Positions 1 to 8,149 of a stretch of 64,000 nucleotides of DNA are shown piece by piece. Source of the DNA: Myxococcales bacterium (GTDB lineage Bacteria > Myxococcota_A > Bradymonadia > UBA7976 > UBA1532); contig JACKDN010000040.1 of NCBI GenBank assembly GCA_020633465.1, positions 1 through 64,000 on the forward strand, written 5' to 3'. A model generated the notes under the pieces. The model ran no database searches. It worked only from the letters and a program-made list of their open reading frames with translations, and had not been told where the DNA came from. The stretch's first letter is position 1; each line of letters begins with the position of its first letter. Both the position numbers and the translations under genes were made by a program.

Positions 1-357
1 GGGGTGGTGCGCCAGGCCGGGGCGCTCGGGCACATGGGCGTCCTGGGGCGCGAGCACCGACACGAGCGAGGGCGTGGGGCGCGCGGCGCGGTCGCCCAGG
101 CGGGCCTCGACGGCCTCGGCGGCCGCCTGGCCCAGCGCGCCCACGGGCAGGTCGGCGGGCGTGGGCCACGGCGTGCCCAGCAGGTGGGCGCCGGCGGCCT
201 CGGGCAGGGTGAGATCGCAGGTGAGCGCGGCGTCGGTCAGCCGGCAGTCGAGGCGCAGGCGCGGCGGCGTGAGCTGCTGATGCGCGGACGCTCCCACGGG
301 CGCCAATGCAGCGCCCAGCAGCGCGATGAGGATCGCGCCCCGCGCCGCCCTGCTCAC
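1..357 (-). CDS. Secreted protein, unknown function (3' end outside window)
   Basis: The gene starts at a GTG whose first bases overlap the stop of the upstream lipoprotein gene (GTGA, 4-base overlap), so the two are probably translationally coupled. The first 25 residues form a Sec signal peptide: basic start, a hydrophobic core rich in Ala/Leu/Ile, and an A-S-A cleavage site. The mature part begins with His and has two Cys near residues 38 and 47 that could form a disulfide. The reading frame stays open for 119 codons to the window edge, so the C-terminal part is not visible. I do not recognise the family. Periplasmic or extracellular location is inferred from the signal peptide. Confidence 0.7.
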   Translation of the reverse strand, partial: MSRAARGAILIALLGAALAPVGASAHQQLTPPRLRLDCRLTDAALTCDLTLPEAAGAHLLGTPWPTPADLPVGALGQAAAEAVEARLGDRAARPTPSLVSVLAPQDAHVPERPGLAHHP

Positions 358-2296
358 CGCGCCAGGCGGATGGCGCCGGGCAGGCGCTTGGCGGGCACGC
401 GCACGTCCTGCGTCATGTGCTCGATGTGATCGTGCACGGCGGGAGCGCAGTCGGGGCGCAGGCACGCCCGCTCGGGCGGCACCCAGGTCGGGGCGGCGTC
501 GCCGCGCTTGCGGGCCTGGCCCGACAGGCTGACGTGGAGGTGGTGGTGGTGGAACTGGTACCACCCGCGGTTCTCGTTCTGCACCTCGAAGGTGACCGCC
601 CGGCGATTGTCGCAGGGGTTGCCCGACAGCCAGCCGGCGTCGCACAGCTGATCCATCGCGCTCATCACGAGCGGGCCCACCTGGCCGTCGACGCCGATGA
701 TGCGCAGCTGCGGCGAGGCGTGCAGCTTGCCGAGGAACAGCGCGGTGCGCCACACGTCGAGCAGGTGCGGCTCGGCCACGCAGTGATACTGGTCCTGGCC
801 GCCGCTGACGTGATCGCAGATGGGCCGCAGGATGTTGTTGCCGGTGCCCACCTGGTAGTAGCCGATGTCCATGTCGTGGCCGTTGGTGTGGGTGCCCTGC
901 GGGTGGCCCGGGCTGCCGACGCTGGTGCCCGGAATGGCGCCGTTCTGCTCGCTCATGTCGCCGAGGCCCAGCGGCTCGCCCTGGTTGCCGAAGTTCCAGT
1001 TGGCGCTCAGGCAGGCGACCTCGGCGGTGGCGTACTTGATCAGCATCATCAGATCGCGACGCGCGAAGCTGCGGTACTGGTTGGCGTCGGTCTCGCCGTT
1101 CAGCGGGTAGTTCCAGTAGCCGGGGCCCATCACCGGCGAGAAGAAGACGATCTGGCCGCAGTTGGCCTCGCCGCCCTCGCAGCGCCAGGTGGGCGAGTCG
1201 CACTGGGGGATGGGGCCGGCCGGCGGCGCGCCGAGGTCGATCTGGCAGCGGCCGCTGGGCGCGCAGACCGTGCCGGCGGCGCAGCTGTCGGGCGTGCACG
1301 GGGGCTCGGCGCACTGGCCGTCCTCGCCGCAGATCTGGCCGGCCGGGCAGCTGCCCTCGGTGCAGCCGGGCAGGCACACGCCGGGCTCGTCGCAGGCGTA
1401 GCCGGCGCGGCAGTCCTCGCGGCCGTCGCACACGGCGAGGCAGGCGCTGCCGCCGTCCTGCAGCTGGAAACAGTCCGATCCCTGCGGGCAGGGGTTCTGC
1501 GGGCCGCACTCGGTGAGGATGCAGTACCCGCCGGTGAAGCCCGTGGGGCCGTCGGCGCCCTGCTCGGGCACGCAGCCGCCGCCGTCGCCGCAGTCCTGGT
1601 TGCTCTCGCACGGGCCGCCGACCGGCACGTCGGCGCCGCCCCCACCGCCCGGCTGGCCGGGGTAGCAGGTGGCGTCGCCGTCGCAGACGTAGCCGTCGGC
1701 GCCGCGGCACTCGGCGTCGGCGGTGCAGTCGAGCAGGCAGGCCGAGAAGTCGCCCAGGTTCCAGCAGCGGTTGCCGCCGGGGCACTCGGCGTCCTCGCAG
1801 CGGGCGCTGCAGTAGCCCTCGGGCAGGCCGGTGATGCAGAAGCCGTCGGCGCACTCGGCGTCGGCGGTGCAGGCCGCGCCCAGCGGGCGGCCGTTGGCGG
1901 GCAGTCCGCCCGCGCCGGGGGCGCCGCCTGCGCCGGGCCCGGGCCCCGGGCGTGCCGCCAGCGCCGGGGTGCCGCCGGCCCAGGGTCGCCACCCGCGCCG
2001 GGTCGCCGCCCGCGCCTTTGCCGGCCCCACCGCCCGCGCCAGGCTGCCGCCCGCGCCGGGCTCACCACCCCGCCGGGCTGGCTGCCCGCGCCTGGCTGTC
2101 CGCCCGCGCCGGGCTGTCCGCCCGCGCCGGGCGACACCGGGATGACGCCGTCGCCCCCCGCGCCGGTGGCGCCCGCGTCGGCGCTCTTGCCGCCCAGCTC
2201 GAGCGGATCGCCGCCGCCGCTGCCCTCGGGCTGGCAGCCCGCGGCCACGAGGCAGGCCGCCGCGGTGATGGTGAGGAGGTGTCGTGCGCCAGTCAT
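354..2296 (-). CDS. Cys-rich lipoprotein with LAS-type metallopeptidase domain (frameshifted in Gly-rich linker)
   Basis: The start is the ATG at 2296, preceded by AGGGAG. The N-terminus has a lipobox (L-V-A-A-G-C, Cys at residue 21). A Gly/Ala/Pro linker follows, then four or more Cys-rich EGF-like repeats with patterns such as D-A-E-C-A-D-G-F-C. The C-terminal part (about 1150 to 400) resembles the MepA/LAS endopeptidase fold: H-T-N-G-H-D-M-D-I supplies an H/D pair and F-H-H-H-H-L-H-V-S the H-x-H pair. The likely role is peptidoglycan or peptide cleavage at the envelope. The frame changes once between about 2100 and 2030 inside the GC-rich linker. The sum fits one missing base, so a sequencing error is more likely than a broken gene. 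It overlaps the next gene by 4 bases. Confidence 0.75.
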
Positions 2297-2653
2297 TGCG
2301 GACTCCCTTCGCGCGGCGCCTGCGCCCCGAGAGGGGCCGCGCCGGCGCGGAAGGATTGCGAAAACCAACGCGCGGTTCAAGGGGGGCTTCGGTGCCGTCC
2401 GCTCACGCGCCGTGGGTGGTCGGCTCCGACCGGCTGTCAGCTGTCAGCTGTCAGCGGTCAGCCGGGCCCCGTCCGCCCTGCCCACGGCGGACCGTCGTGG
2501 CAAGGTCGGCGGCCCTCGCCGACGCGGCGCGCCGCCCGAACCGTCACCGCAGAGCCGATCGTCGAGCGGTCACCAACCGGCGACCCCGCCGGGGCAGGCG
2601 GTGCATCAACGGGTCGGGACCAGAGCCGCCGGTGTTGTATGCTCGCGCCCCAC
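2297..2653. other. Divergent intergenic region with heptamer repeats and a hairpin
   Basis: This 357-base gap separates the minus-strand lipoprotein from the plus-strand ABC ATPase. It holds a GCTGTCA heptamer array (2433-2460) and a 22-base inverted repeat at 2471-2492 with arms GTCCGCC and GGCGGAC around an 8-base loop. A possible -10 element TATGCT lies at 2638-2643, ten bases before the ATPase ATG, but no convincing -35 goes with it. No coding potential stands out. Confidence 0.5.
2433..2460. repeat. Heptanucleotide tandem repeat (GCTGTCA x3 + GCGGTCA)
   Basis: Three exact GCTGTCA units and one variant lie head to tail between two divergent genes. Being non-coding and short, the array could be a slippage-prone spacer or a set of binding half-sites. 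Nothing in the sequence decides which. Confidence 0.8.
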
Positions 2654-3277
2654 ATGATCCGGGTCTCTGCGCTCACCTTCGACCGGCCGGGCGGCTTTCG
2701 CCTGCGCCTCGACGCCCTGACCGTCGCGCCGGGCGAGCGCGTGGCGGTGACCGGGCCCAGCGGCGCGGGCAAGACGACGCTGGTGCTGCTGCTGGCCGGC
2801 TTGCTGAGGCCCGCGGCGGGCGCGATCGAGATCGCGGGCGTGGACCCAAACGACGCGTCGGCGGCGCGGCGGTCCCGCGCGGACGACGTGGGGCTCGTCC
2901 TTCAACACCTGGCCCTGCTCGATCACCTGAGCGTGTTGGACAACCTGCGCTTGCCCGCCCGGCTGACGGGCGCGCGCCCCGACGACGCCCGCGCTGGCGC
3001 GCTACTCGACCGGCTGGGCCTGACCGGCCGCGCGACGGCGCATCCGCCCCACCTGTCGCAGGGCGAACGCCAACGCGTGGCGATCGCGCGCGCGCTGATG
3101 CGGCGCCCGCGCGTGCTGCTGGCGGACGAGCCCACCGCGGCGCTGGACGCGGCGCGCGCGGCGGGCGTCGCCGACCTGTTTGCAGAGGCCGCCGCGGAGG
3201 GCGCGGCGGTGCTGGTGACCACCCACGACCACGCCCTCGCCGCCACCTGTGACCGCACCGTGGAGTTGGCGTCGTGA
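2654..3277 (+). CDS. ABC transporter ATP-binding protein, LolD/MacB-like
   Basis: This 207-residue single ATPase domain powers an ABC complex from the cytoplasmic face. Walker A is G-P-S-G-A-G-K-T-T (residues 34-42). The Q-loop reads L-V-L-Q-H. The signature L-S-Q-G-E-R-Q-R is near residue 134, Walker B V-L-L-A-D-E-P-T near 154, and the H-loop is T-T-H-D. Length and motif spacing match the LolD/MacB/FtsE class, which couples to FtsX-fold permeases, and such a permease lies downstream. An in-frame ATG at 2639 is an alternative start, but 2654 begins at the conserved domain. The stop overlaps the next GTG (GTGA). The context with a zinc-type binding protein is discussed in the findings. Confidence 0.88.
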   Translation: MIRVSALTFDRPGGFRLRLDALTVAPGERVAVTGPSGAGKTTLVLLLAGLLRPAAGAIEIAGVDPNDASAARRSRADDVGLVLQHLALLDHLSVLDNLRLPARLTGARPDDARAGALLDRLGLTGRATAHPPHLSQGERQRVAIARALMRRPRVLLADEPTAALDAARAAGVADLFAEAAAEGAAVLVTTHDHALAATCDRTVELAS

Positions 3278-3503
3278 CCGGCGCCGACCACCTCGAGAGA
3301 TTTGCCCAGCACCTCGCGGATCGGCGCTCCCTGAGATTTGCCTGGCACCTCGCGGAGCACCTCGGAGTTGACGTCGTGAGCGGCGCCGAGCACCCCGAGA
3401 GATTTGCCTGGCACCTCGCGGGTCGGCGCTCCCCGAGATTTGCTTGGCACCTCACGAAGCGCCCCACCGAGCGGCGACGCGACCGCGTCGAGGAGCGCGC
3501 GTC
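3274..3503 (+). repeat. Tandem repeat at ATPase/permease junction (units of 102 and 128 bp)
   Basis: The motif GTCGTGA-N-CGGCGC recurs with GTG at 3274, 3376 and 3504, the last being the permease start. Within the two units the 19-mer GAGATTTGCCTGGCACCTC, or a near copy, occurs four times (3297, 3333, 3399, 3435), spaced 36, 66 and 36 bases apart. The 17-base spacer inside each pair is also conserved. The 19-mer contains an imperfect palindrome (TTGCC-N-GGCA). The element is AT-richer than its surroundings. Confidence 0.85.
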
Positions 3504-3507
3504 GTGA
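3274..3507 (+). CDS. Micro-ORF made of duplicated permease start; may not encode a functional protein
   Basis: This 77-codon frame sits exactly between ATPase and permease and overlaps both by GTGA. Its product repeats R-F-A-W-H-L and L-A-x-R-R-S-x-R-F-A-W-H-L, and both internal units begin V-x-G-A-x-H, like the permease amino terminus (V-N-G-A-W-H-L). It therefore looks like two degenerate tandem copies of the permease 5' end that kept an open frame. It could act as a translational bridge coupling ATPase to permease translation. A functional peptide is possible but nothing supports one. Confidence 0.4.
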   Translation: MTGADHLERFAQHLADRRSLRFAWHLAEHLGVDVVSGAEHPERFAWHLAGRRSPRFAWHLTKRPTERRRDRVEERAS

Positions 3508-4631
3508 ACGGCGCATGGCACCTCGCGTGGCGCAGCCTGCGCTGGTACCGGGCGCGCACGCTGATCCTGATCGGCGTCGTCGGCGTGGTGGGCGCCGTGC
3601 CGCTGGGCGTGCACCTGCTGGCCGACCGCGCGGACGCCAGCCTGCGGCGCCGCGCGGCCGCGACGCCCCTGGTGCTGGGGGCGCCGGGCAATCGCTTCGA
3701 TCTCGTCTTCGCGGCGCTGTATCACCGGCCGGGCCCGGTCGAGCCGCTGCCTGCGGGCGTCGCCGCCGAGGTGCGCGCCACCGGGCTGGCCGACGCGTTC
3801 CCGGTGCACGTCCGGTTCACGGCGCGGGGGCGGCCCGTGGTGGGCGCCGAACTGGACCTGCTTCAGTGGCGCGGCTTGCGGCCGGCGGCGGGGGGCTGGC
3901 CCCGGCTGCTGGGCGACGCGATCCTCGGCGCGACAGCCGCCCGGGACCTCGGGCTCGCGCCCGGCGGCGTCCTGGCCACCGACGCGGCGGCCCCCTTCGA
4001 CCTGGCCGACACGCACCCGCTGCGCCTGCGCGTCACCGGCGTGCTGGCGTCCACCGGCGGCCCCGACGACGACGCCGTCTTCGTCGACCTGCGCACCGCC
4101 TGGATCGTCGCCGGCCACGGCCACGGCCACGCCGCGGTGACCGGGCGCGCGACGCCGGGGCTGCCGACCGCTCAGGCCGTCGACCCGACCGCCCTCGACG
4201 CCTTCCACCTGCACGGCGACCCGGCCGACCTGCCGGTGACCGCGATCATCGTGGCGCCCCGCGACGCCAAGGCCCGCGCCCTACTGCGCGCGCGGCTGCA
4301 GGATCGCGCCGACCTGCGCGTGCGCGTGCCCGCCGAGGTCGTCGACGAGGTGCTCGGCTGGATGCTGCGCCTGCGCGCGCTGCTCGACGCCCACGCCGCC
4401 CTGGTGGCCCTGGCGATGCTGGCCCTGCTCGGCCTGGTCGTGGCGCTGGCCGAGCGCCTGCGCGCCGCCGAGCGCGCCACCCTGGTCGCCCTCGGTTGCG
4501 GCCCCGGCCGCGTCGCCGGCATCGTGGCCCTGGAGTGGTCGCTGGTGCTGGTGGCCGGCGCCGGCGTGGCCGCTGCGCTGGCCTGGGGCGCCGGCCCCCC
4601 GCTGGCCCGAGTGCTCGGAGTTCCGCTGTGA
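3504..4631 (+). CDS. FtsX-like ABC transporter permease
   Basis: This 375-residue inner-membrane protein starts at a GTG in the GTGA overlap with the preceding frame. A first membrane segment lies at about residues 18-40 (T-L-I-L-I-G-V-V-G-V-V). A periplasmic domain of roughly 220 residues follows, then two membrane segments near the C-terminus: an Ala/Leu-rich one before a cytoplasmic loop with L-V-A-L-G-C-G-P-G, and a final one. FtsX/MacB permeases normally have four membrane segments, so either a fourth is weak or this is a shortened relative. It is the membrane partner of the LolD-like ATPase. Both ends of the gene lie in tandem duplications. Confidence 0.75.
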   Translation: MNGAWHLAWRSLRWYRARTLILIGVVGVVGAVPLGVHLLADRADASLRRRAAATPLVLGAPGNRFDLVFAALYHRPGPVEPLPAGVAAEVRATGLADAFPVHVRFTARGRPVVGAELDLLQWRGLRPAAGGWPRLLGDAILGATAARDLGLAPGGVLATDAAAPFDLADTHPLRLRVTGVLASTGGPDDDAVFVDLRTAWIVAGHGHGHAAVTGRATPGLPTAQAVDPTALDAFHLHGDPADLPVTAIIVAPRDAKARALLRARLQDRADLRVRVPAEVVDEVLGWMLRLRALLDAHAALVALAMLALLGLVVALAERLRAAERATLVALGCGPGRVAGIVALEWSLVLVAGAGVAAALAWGAGPPLARVLGVPL

Positions 4632-4746
4632 GATCCATCGCTTGCGCCCTCGACCTGATCGCCGCGCCGGCCTGGGGCGCCGTACCGCCGCTGGCCCGAG
4701 TGCTCGGAGTTCCCCTGTGAGATCGACAATCTGCGCCCTCGGCCTG
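4581..4746 (+). repeat. 89-bp-period duplication across permease stop and binding-protein start
   Basis: About 77 bases beginning GCCTGGGGCGCC at 4581 recur at 4670 with few changes. Each copy covers the end of the permease (…L-A-R-V-L-G-V-P-L-stop) and the start of the lipoprotein gene (GTGAGATC). Copy 1 therefore opens a 30-residue frame (GTG 4628 to stop 4720) that starts like the lipoprotein and ends like the permease. It overlaps its neighbours by GTGA at both sides. Confidence 0.85.
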
Positions 4747-5637
4747 GCCCTCTCCCTGGTCGCCTGCAAGGACGCGCCCGAGGCCCCGCGCGACGCCGCG
4801 CCGCCCAGCGGGCCGCTGACCGTCGCCGCCACGTTCTTCCCCGTCGCCGCGTTCGCGCGCCGCATCGCCGGGCCGAAGGTGAAGGTGATCCAGCCGCTGC
4901 CCGCCGACGCCGATCCCTCCCGCTGGACGCCCACCGACGACGTGGTCGCGGCGCTGCAGGGCGCCGACCTGGTGCTGGCCAACGGCGCCGGCTTCGAGCG
5001 CTGGCTGGACGCCGTCACCCTGCCCCGCGCCCGCCTGGTGCGCACCGCCGAGCCCTTCCGCGCCGCCTGGATTCGCCGCCCCGACGCGCCCACCCACACC
5101 CACGGCGGCGCCGCCCACACCCACGGCGGCCTCGACGGCCACACCTGGCTCGACCCCCTGCAGGCCCGGCAACAGGCCGCCGCCGTGCGCGACGCCCTCA
5201 TCGCCGCCCGCCCGGTCCTGAAGGCGACCTTCGAGGACGGCTTCGACGCCCTCGCCGCCGACCTCGACGCCCTCGACGCCGCCCTGCGCGCCCTGCCCGT
5301 GAAGCAGCCGCTGCTGGCCAGCCACCCCGCCTACGACTACCTCGCCCGCCGCTACGGCTGGACGGTGCACAACCTGGATCTCGATCCCGAGCACGCCCCC
5401 GACGCCGCGGCCCTGAAGGCGCTGACCGACGCCCGCGCCACCGCGCCGACCGCGACCATCCTGCTGTGGGAGTCCGCACCCACGCCCGCCGTCCGCGCCG
5501 CCGTCGACGCGGCCAGCCCGGGCCTGCAGCACGTGGTGTTCGCCCCGGTCGAGGCGGTCGAGAAGCCGGAAGAGACGGACTTCGTCGCCGAGATGCACGG
5601 CAACGTGGGGCGGTTGGGGGCGGCGCTGGGGCCCTGA
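4717..5637 (+). CDS. Zinc-type ABC substrate-binding lipoprotein (ZnuA-like)
   Basis: This 306-residue cluster A-I type binding protein captures a metal, probably Zn2+, outside the inner membrane. The GTG start gives a lipoprotein signal ending L-S-L-V-A-C (Cys 17). A His-rich stretch near residues 127-147 (H-T-H-G-G, then H-T-H-G-G-L-D-G-H-T-W) precedes the conserved H-T-W-L-D-P. Other ligand regions are A-S-H-P-A-Y-D-Y and the acidic L-L-W-E-S. ZnuA normally works with a ZnuB-type permease. Here the coupled genes are a LolD-like ATPase and FtsX-like permease, so the pairing is unusual. The first copy of the start at 4628 belongs to the junction duplication. The gene ends one base before a convergent gene. 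Confidence 0.87.
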   Translation: MRSTICALGLALSLVACKDAPEAPRDAAPPSGPLTVAATFFPVAAFARRIAGPKVKVIQPLPADADPSRWTPTDDVVAALQGADLVLANGAGFERWLDAVTLPRARLVRTAEPFRAAWIRRPDAPTHTHGGAAHTHGGLDGHTWLDPLQARQQAAAVRDALIAARPVLKATFEDGFDALAADLDALDAALRALPVKQPLLASHPAYDYLARRYGWTVHNLDLDPEHAPDAAALKALTDARATAPTATILLWESAPTPAVRAAVDAASPGLQHVVFAPVEAVEKPEETDFVAEMHGNVGRLGAALGP

Positions 5638-5638
5638 C

Positions 5639-6106
5639 TCAGTCCAGCGGCCGGGCCTCTTGCAGCGCAGGATCCTCCACCGGGTGCAGCAGCTCGGCGA
5701 GCACCTCGTCGCGGTACCAGGTCTCGACCCAGAGGATGTAGGTCGCGCCGCGGCTGAGGCCCGCGGGCACCTCGAGGGTGCGCGTGCGATCGCCCTGCAC
5801 GAGGATCTGGGTGACGCCTTCGGCCTCGGGCTTGCGCATCTGCTCTTCGACCTCGGCGAGCACCACCCGATCCTTGGTCATCAGGCTGTAGCGCCAGCGC
5901 ACCTCGGGGATGCCCTCGGCGTCGACCACGCCGAACTCGTAGTGGAAGGTGAAGTCGAGCTGGCCGGCGCCGCCGGGGCCGACGGTGAGCTCGGCCTCCT
6001 TCATCGAGGGGCGCAGCTCGATGAGGCCGTCCTCGTAGTCGTCGTCGATGACGCAACCCGGCGCCAGCACCGCGAGCACCATCAAGCACGAACCCAGGAA
6101 ACGCAT
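5639..6106 (-). CDS. Small lipoprotein, unknown function
   Basis: This 155-residue protein starts at an ATG preceded by GGAGGTGACG. The signal ends V-L-A-P-G-C, so Cys 18 is lipidated. The mature part begins with an acidic stretch (D-D-D-Y-E-D) and then looks beta-rich, with alternating hydrophobic residues in W-R-Y-S-L-M and Y-I-L-W-V-E-T-W-Y. I do not recognise the family. It is convergent with the binding-protein gene, one base away. Confidence 0.75.
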   Translation of the reverse strand: MRFLGSCLMVLAVLAPGCVIDDDYEDGLIELRPSMKEAELTVGPGGAGQLDFTFHYEFGVVDAEGIPEVRWRYSLMTKDRVVLAEVEEQMRKPEAEGVTQILVQGDRTRTLEVPAGLSRGATYILWVETWYRDEVLAELLHPVEDPALQEARPLD

Positions 6107-6149
6107 CGTCACCTCCGGCCACGCAGCATAGACCGGCCCCTCGCCTCCG

Positions 6150-6178
6150 TTCCATTCCGCGGGCGGGGGCGCTATGAA
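6150..6178 (+). promoter_or_regulatory. Candidate promoter TTCCAT-N17-TATGAA
   Basis: A -10-like TATGAA (6173-6178) lies 17 bases after TTCCAT (6150-6155), about 36 bases before the next ATG. The -35 match is weak. Confidence 0.35.
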
Positions 6179-6214
6179 TGCGGGTCCGAACGTCGCGAAC
6201 CGCAGGAGATCGTC

Positions 6215-6655
6215 ATGTCCGTCCTGTCCGAGAAGCTGCTGGCCCCCGAGACGCGCCCCGACGTGGTCAAGGACTGCACCACGCTGATCGACGAGGAGGT
6301 CGCCAGCAAGTCGGGCGTCAGCGGCCTGGCCATCAAGGGCGCCTTCAAGGTGGTCAAGGGCGTCAAGCCGGGCATCATCCCCGACTCGGTCAACGCCCTG
6401 CTCGACGACTTCGTGGCCGAGCTCGAGCCCTTCTACGCCGAGTGCCAGGACAAGGGCGCGTCGATCGACGCCTACGTCGTGCAGCACGACGCGCGCATCG
6501 CCGACGCGCTGCTGGGCATCACGGATCGCAGGGCCGAGCGCAGCCGGCACAAGACGCTGGTGAAGGCCTACCAGAAGCTTCGGCCGCAGGGGCAGAAGCA
6601 GGTGGTGGCGGCGATGCCCCGCATCGGCGCCATGCTGAAGCGCCGCGGCCTGTAG
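6215..6655 (+). CDS. Conserved protein, DUF6918-like
   Basis: This 146-residue cytoplasmic protein has no signal or membrane segment. AGGAGA precedes the ATG by about eight bases. The sequence L-S-E-K-L-L-A-P-E-T-R-P and the block A-S-K-S-G-V-S-G-L-A-I-K resemble a small conserved family that I recall as DUF6918. That number is from memory and should be checked. It looks helical, with a basic C-terminus (M-L-K-R-R-G-L). No biochemical role is known to me. It lies 38 bases before tldD, on the same strand. Confidence 0.7.
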   Translation: MSVLSEKLLAPETRPDVVKDCTTLIDEEVASKSGVSGLAIKGAFKVVKGVKPGIIPDSVNALLDDFVAELEPFYAECQDKGASIDAYVVQHDARIADALLGITDRRAERSRHKTLVKAYQKLRPQGQKQVVAAMPRIGAMLKRRGL

Positions 6656-6663
6656 TTTTTCCC

Positions 6664-6681
6664 GGCCGCCCGCGGGCGGCC
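6664..6681. other. Perfect 18-base palindrome before tldD
   Basis: GGCCGCCCGCGGGCGGCC lies between the TAG of the previous gene and the GAGGAG ribosome site of tldD. A run of five T (6656-6660) precedes the stem on the plus strand, so this is not a standard terminator for plus-strand transcription. It could form an mRNA hairpin limiting read-through or stabilising the tldD message. Confidence 0.6.
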
Positions 6682-6693
6682 CGAGGAGCATCG

Positions 6694-8148
6694 ATGAAGA
6701 ACGACGAGACGCGCGACGGCGCCCGCGAGGGCCTCGCCTACTTCGCCCGCTTCGGCGTCGACGAGGGTTTGCTGCGGGCGGCCTTCGACAACGCCATGGC
6801 GCGCGGCGCCGACTGGGCCGAGCTGTACTTCGAGCACCGCGTCGGCCACCACCTGGGGCTCGAGGACGGCGCGGTCAACCGGGCCTACGGCTCGGTGACG
6901 CTGGGCGTGGGCGTGCGGGTGGTCAAGGGCGACCAGCAGGGCTACGCCTACACCGAGGAGCTGTCGAAGAAGGCCGTGGCCGAGGCCGCGGCGACGGCGG
7001 CGGTGGTGGCGGACGGCGAGGCCGGGCGCACGCCGCAGGCCTTCGCGGTGCAGTCGCTGCCCAACCGCTATCCGGTGCAGCAGCCCTTCGCCGGCGTCGA
7101 CGTCTCGAAGAAGATCCCCATCCTGCAGCGCATCAACGAGCGGGCCTTCGCGCGCGCCGACGACATCGTCAAGGTGCAGGTGGGCTTCGCGGACAGCTAC
7201 GGCGCGGTGCTGGTGGTCGACAGCGACGGCCGGGTCAGCTTCGACGAGCAGCCGATGACGCGCATCAGCGTCAGCTGCACCGCCGAGCGCGAGGGGCGGC
7301 GCGAGAGCGCGGGAGCCAACCTGGCCGGGCGCGAGGGCTTCGAGTTCTACAGCGACGCGCGCATCGAGAAGGTGACCGACGAGGCCGTCGACCGCACCCG
7401 CTTCTTGTTCGACGCCACCGTGGCGCCCGCGGGCAGCATGCCGGTGGTGCTGGCGGCCGGCAGCGCGGGCATCCTGCTGCACGAGGCCATCGGGCACGGC
7501 ATGGAGGCCGACTTCAACCGCAAGGGCGTGTCGGTCTACAGCGACAAGCTGAACCAGCAGATCGCGCCGGCCGACGTCACCATCGTCGACGACGGCACGG
7601 TGGACGCGCAGCGCGGGGCCATCAACGTGGACGACGAGGGCCACGTGGGGCAGCGCACGGTGCTGGTCGAGAACGGCGTGCTGCGCACCTACATGCACGA
7701 CCGCATCAGCGCGAAGCACTACGGCGTCGAGCCCACCGGCAACGGGCGGCGGCAGTCGTTCCGGCACGCGCCGCTGCCGCGCATGCGCAGCACCTACATG
7801 GAGGCCGGGCCGCACGACCCGGAGGCGATCATCAAGAGCGTGAAGCGGGGCGTGTACGCCGAGACCTTCACCAACGGCCAGGTGATGATCGGCGCGGGCG
7901 ACTTCACCTTCTACATCAAGACCGGCTACCTCATCGAAGACGGCAAGCTGACGCGGCCGATCAAGGACACGAACATCATCGGCAACGGACCCGAGGTGCT
8001 CACCAAGACCGACATGGTGGGCAACGACTTCAAGTTCGACGACGGCGGGTGGACCTGCGGCAAGGACGGCCAGAGCGTGCCGGTGTCGCTGGGCATGCCC
8101 ACCGTGCGGGTCAGTGCCATCACCGTCGGCGGCGTGAACGAGGGCTGA
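6694..8148 (+). CDS. tldD: Metalloprotease TldD
   Basis: This 484-residue subunit of the TldD/TldE heterodimer degrades unfolded peptides and matures modified peptides such as microcins in enterobacteria. The zinc motif H-E-A-I-G-H starts at residue 263, followed by G-M-E-A-D. Later conserved blocks include G-V-E-P-T-G-N-G-R-R-Q-S and N-G-Q-V-M-I-G-A-G-D-F-T-F. Length matches E. coli TldD (about 480). The ATG follows GAGGAG at a normal spacing. The partner gene starts one base after the stop, so the pair is an operon. No modified-peptide precursor is visible nearby. Confidence 0.96.
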   Translation: MKNDETRDGAREGLAYFARFGVDEGLLRAAFDNAMARGADWAELYFEHRVGHHLGLEDGAVNRAYGSVTLGVGVRVVKGDQQGYAYTEELSKKAVAEAAATAAVVADGEAGRTPQAFAVQSLPNRYPVQQPFAGVDVSKKIPILQRINERAFARADDIVKVQVGFADSYGAVLVVDSDGRVSFDEQPMTRISVSCTAEREGRRESAGANLAGREGFEFYSDARIEKVTDEAVDRTRFLFDATVAPAGSMPVVLAAGSAGILLHEAIGHGMEADFNRKGVSVYSDKLNQQIAPADVTIVDDGTVDAQRGAINVDDEGHVGQRTVLVENGVLRTYMHDRISAKHYGVEPTGNGRRQSFRHAPLPRMRSTYMEAGPHDPEAIIKSVKRGVYAETFTNGQVMIGAGDFTFYIKTGYLIEDGKLTRPIKDTNIIGNGPEVLTKTDMVGNDFKFDDGGWTCGKDGQSVPVSLGMPTVRVSAITVGGVNEG

Positions 8149-8149
8149 G

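Noticed and set aside
1..429. Plus-strand frame at the left edge
   Set aside because: Its product is Arg/Gly/Gln-rich without motifs, while the minus-strand frame has a signal peptide and a 4-base coupled start.
3297..3453. Four 19-mers as a CRISPR-like or iteron array
   Set aside because: Spacers of 17, 47 and 17 bases are themselves partly repeated, copies are few, no cas or replication gene is near. Tandem duplication explains the pattern.
6656..6681. T-run plus palindrome as a Rho-independent terminator
   Set aside because: The T-run precedes the stem on the plus strand and becomes an A-run after it on the minus strand, so neither direction has the stem-then-U order.
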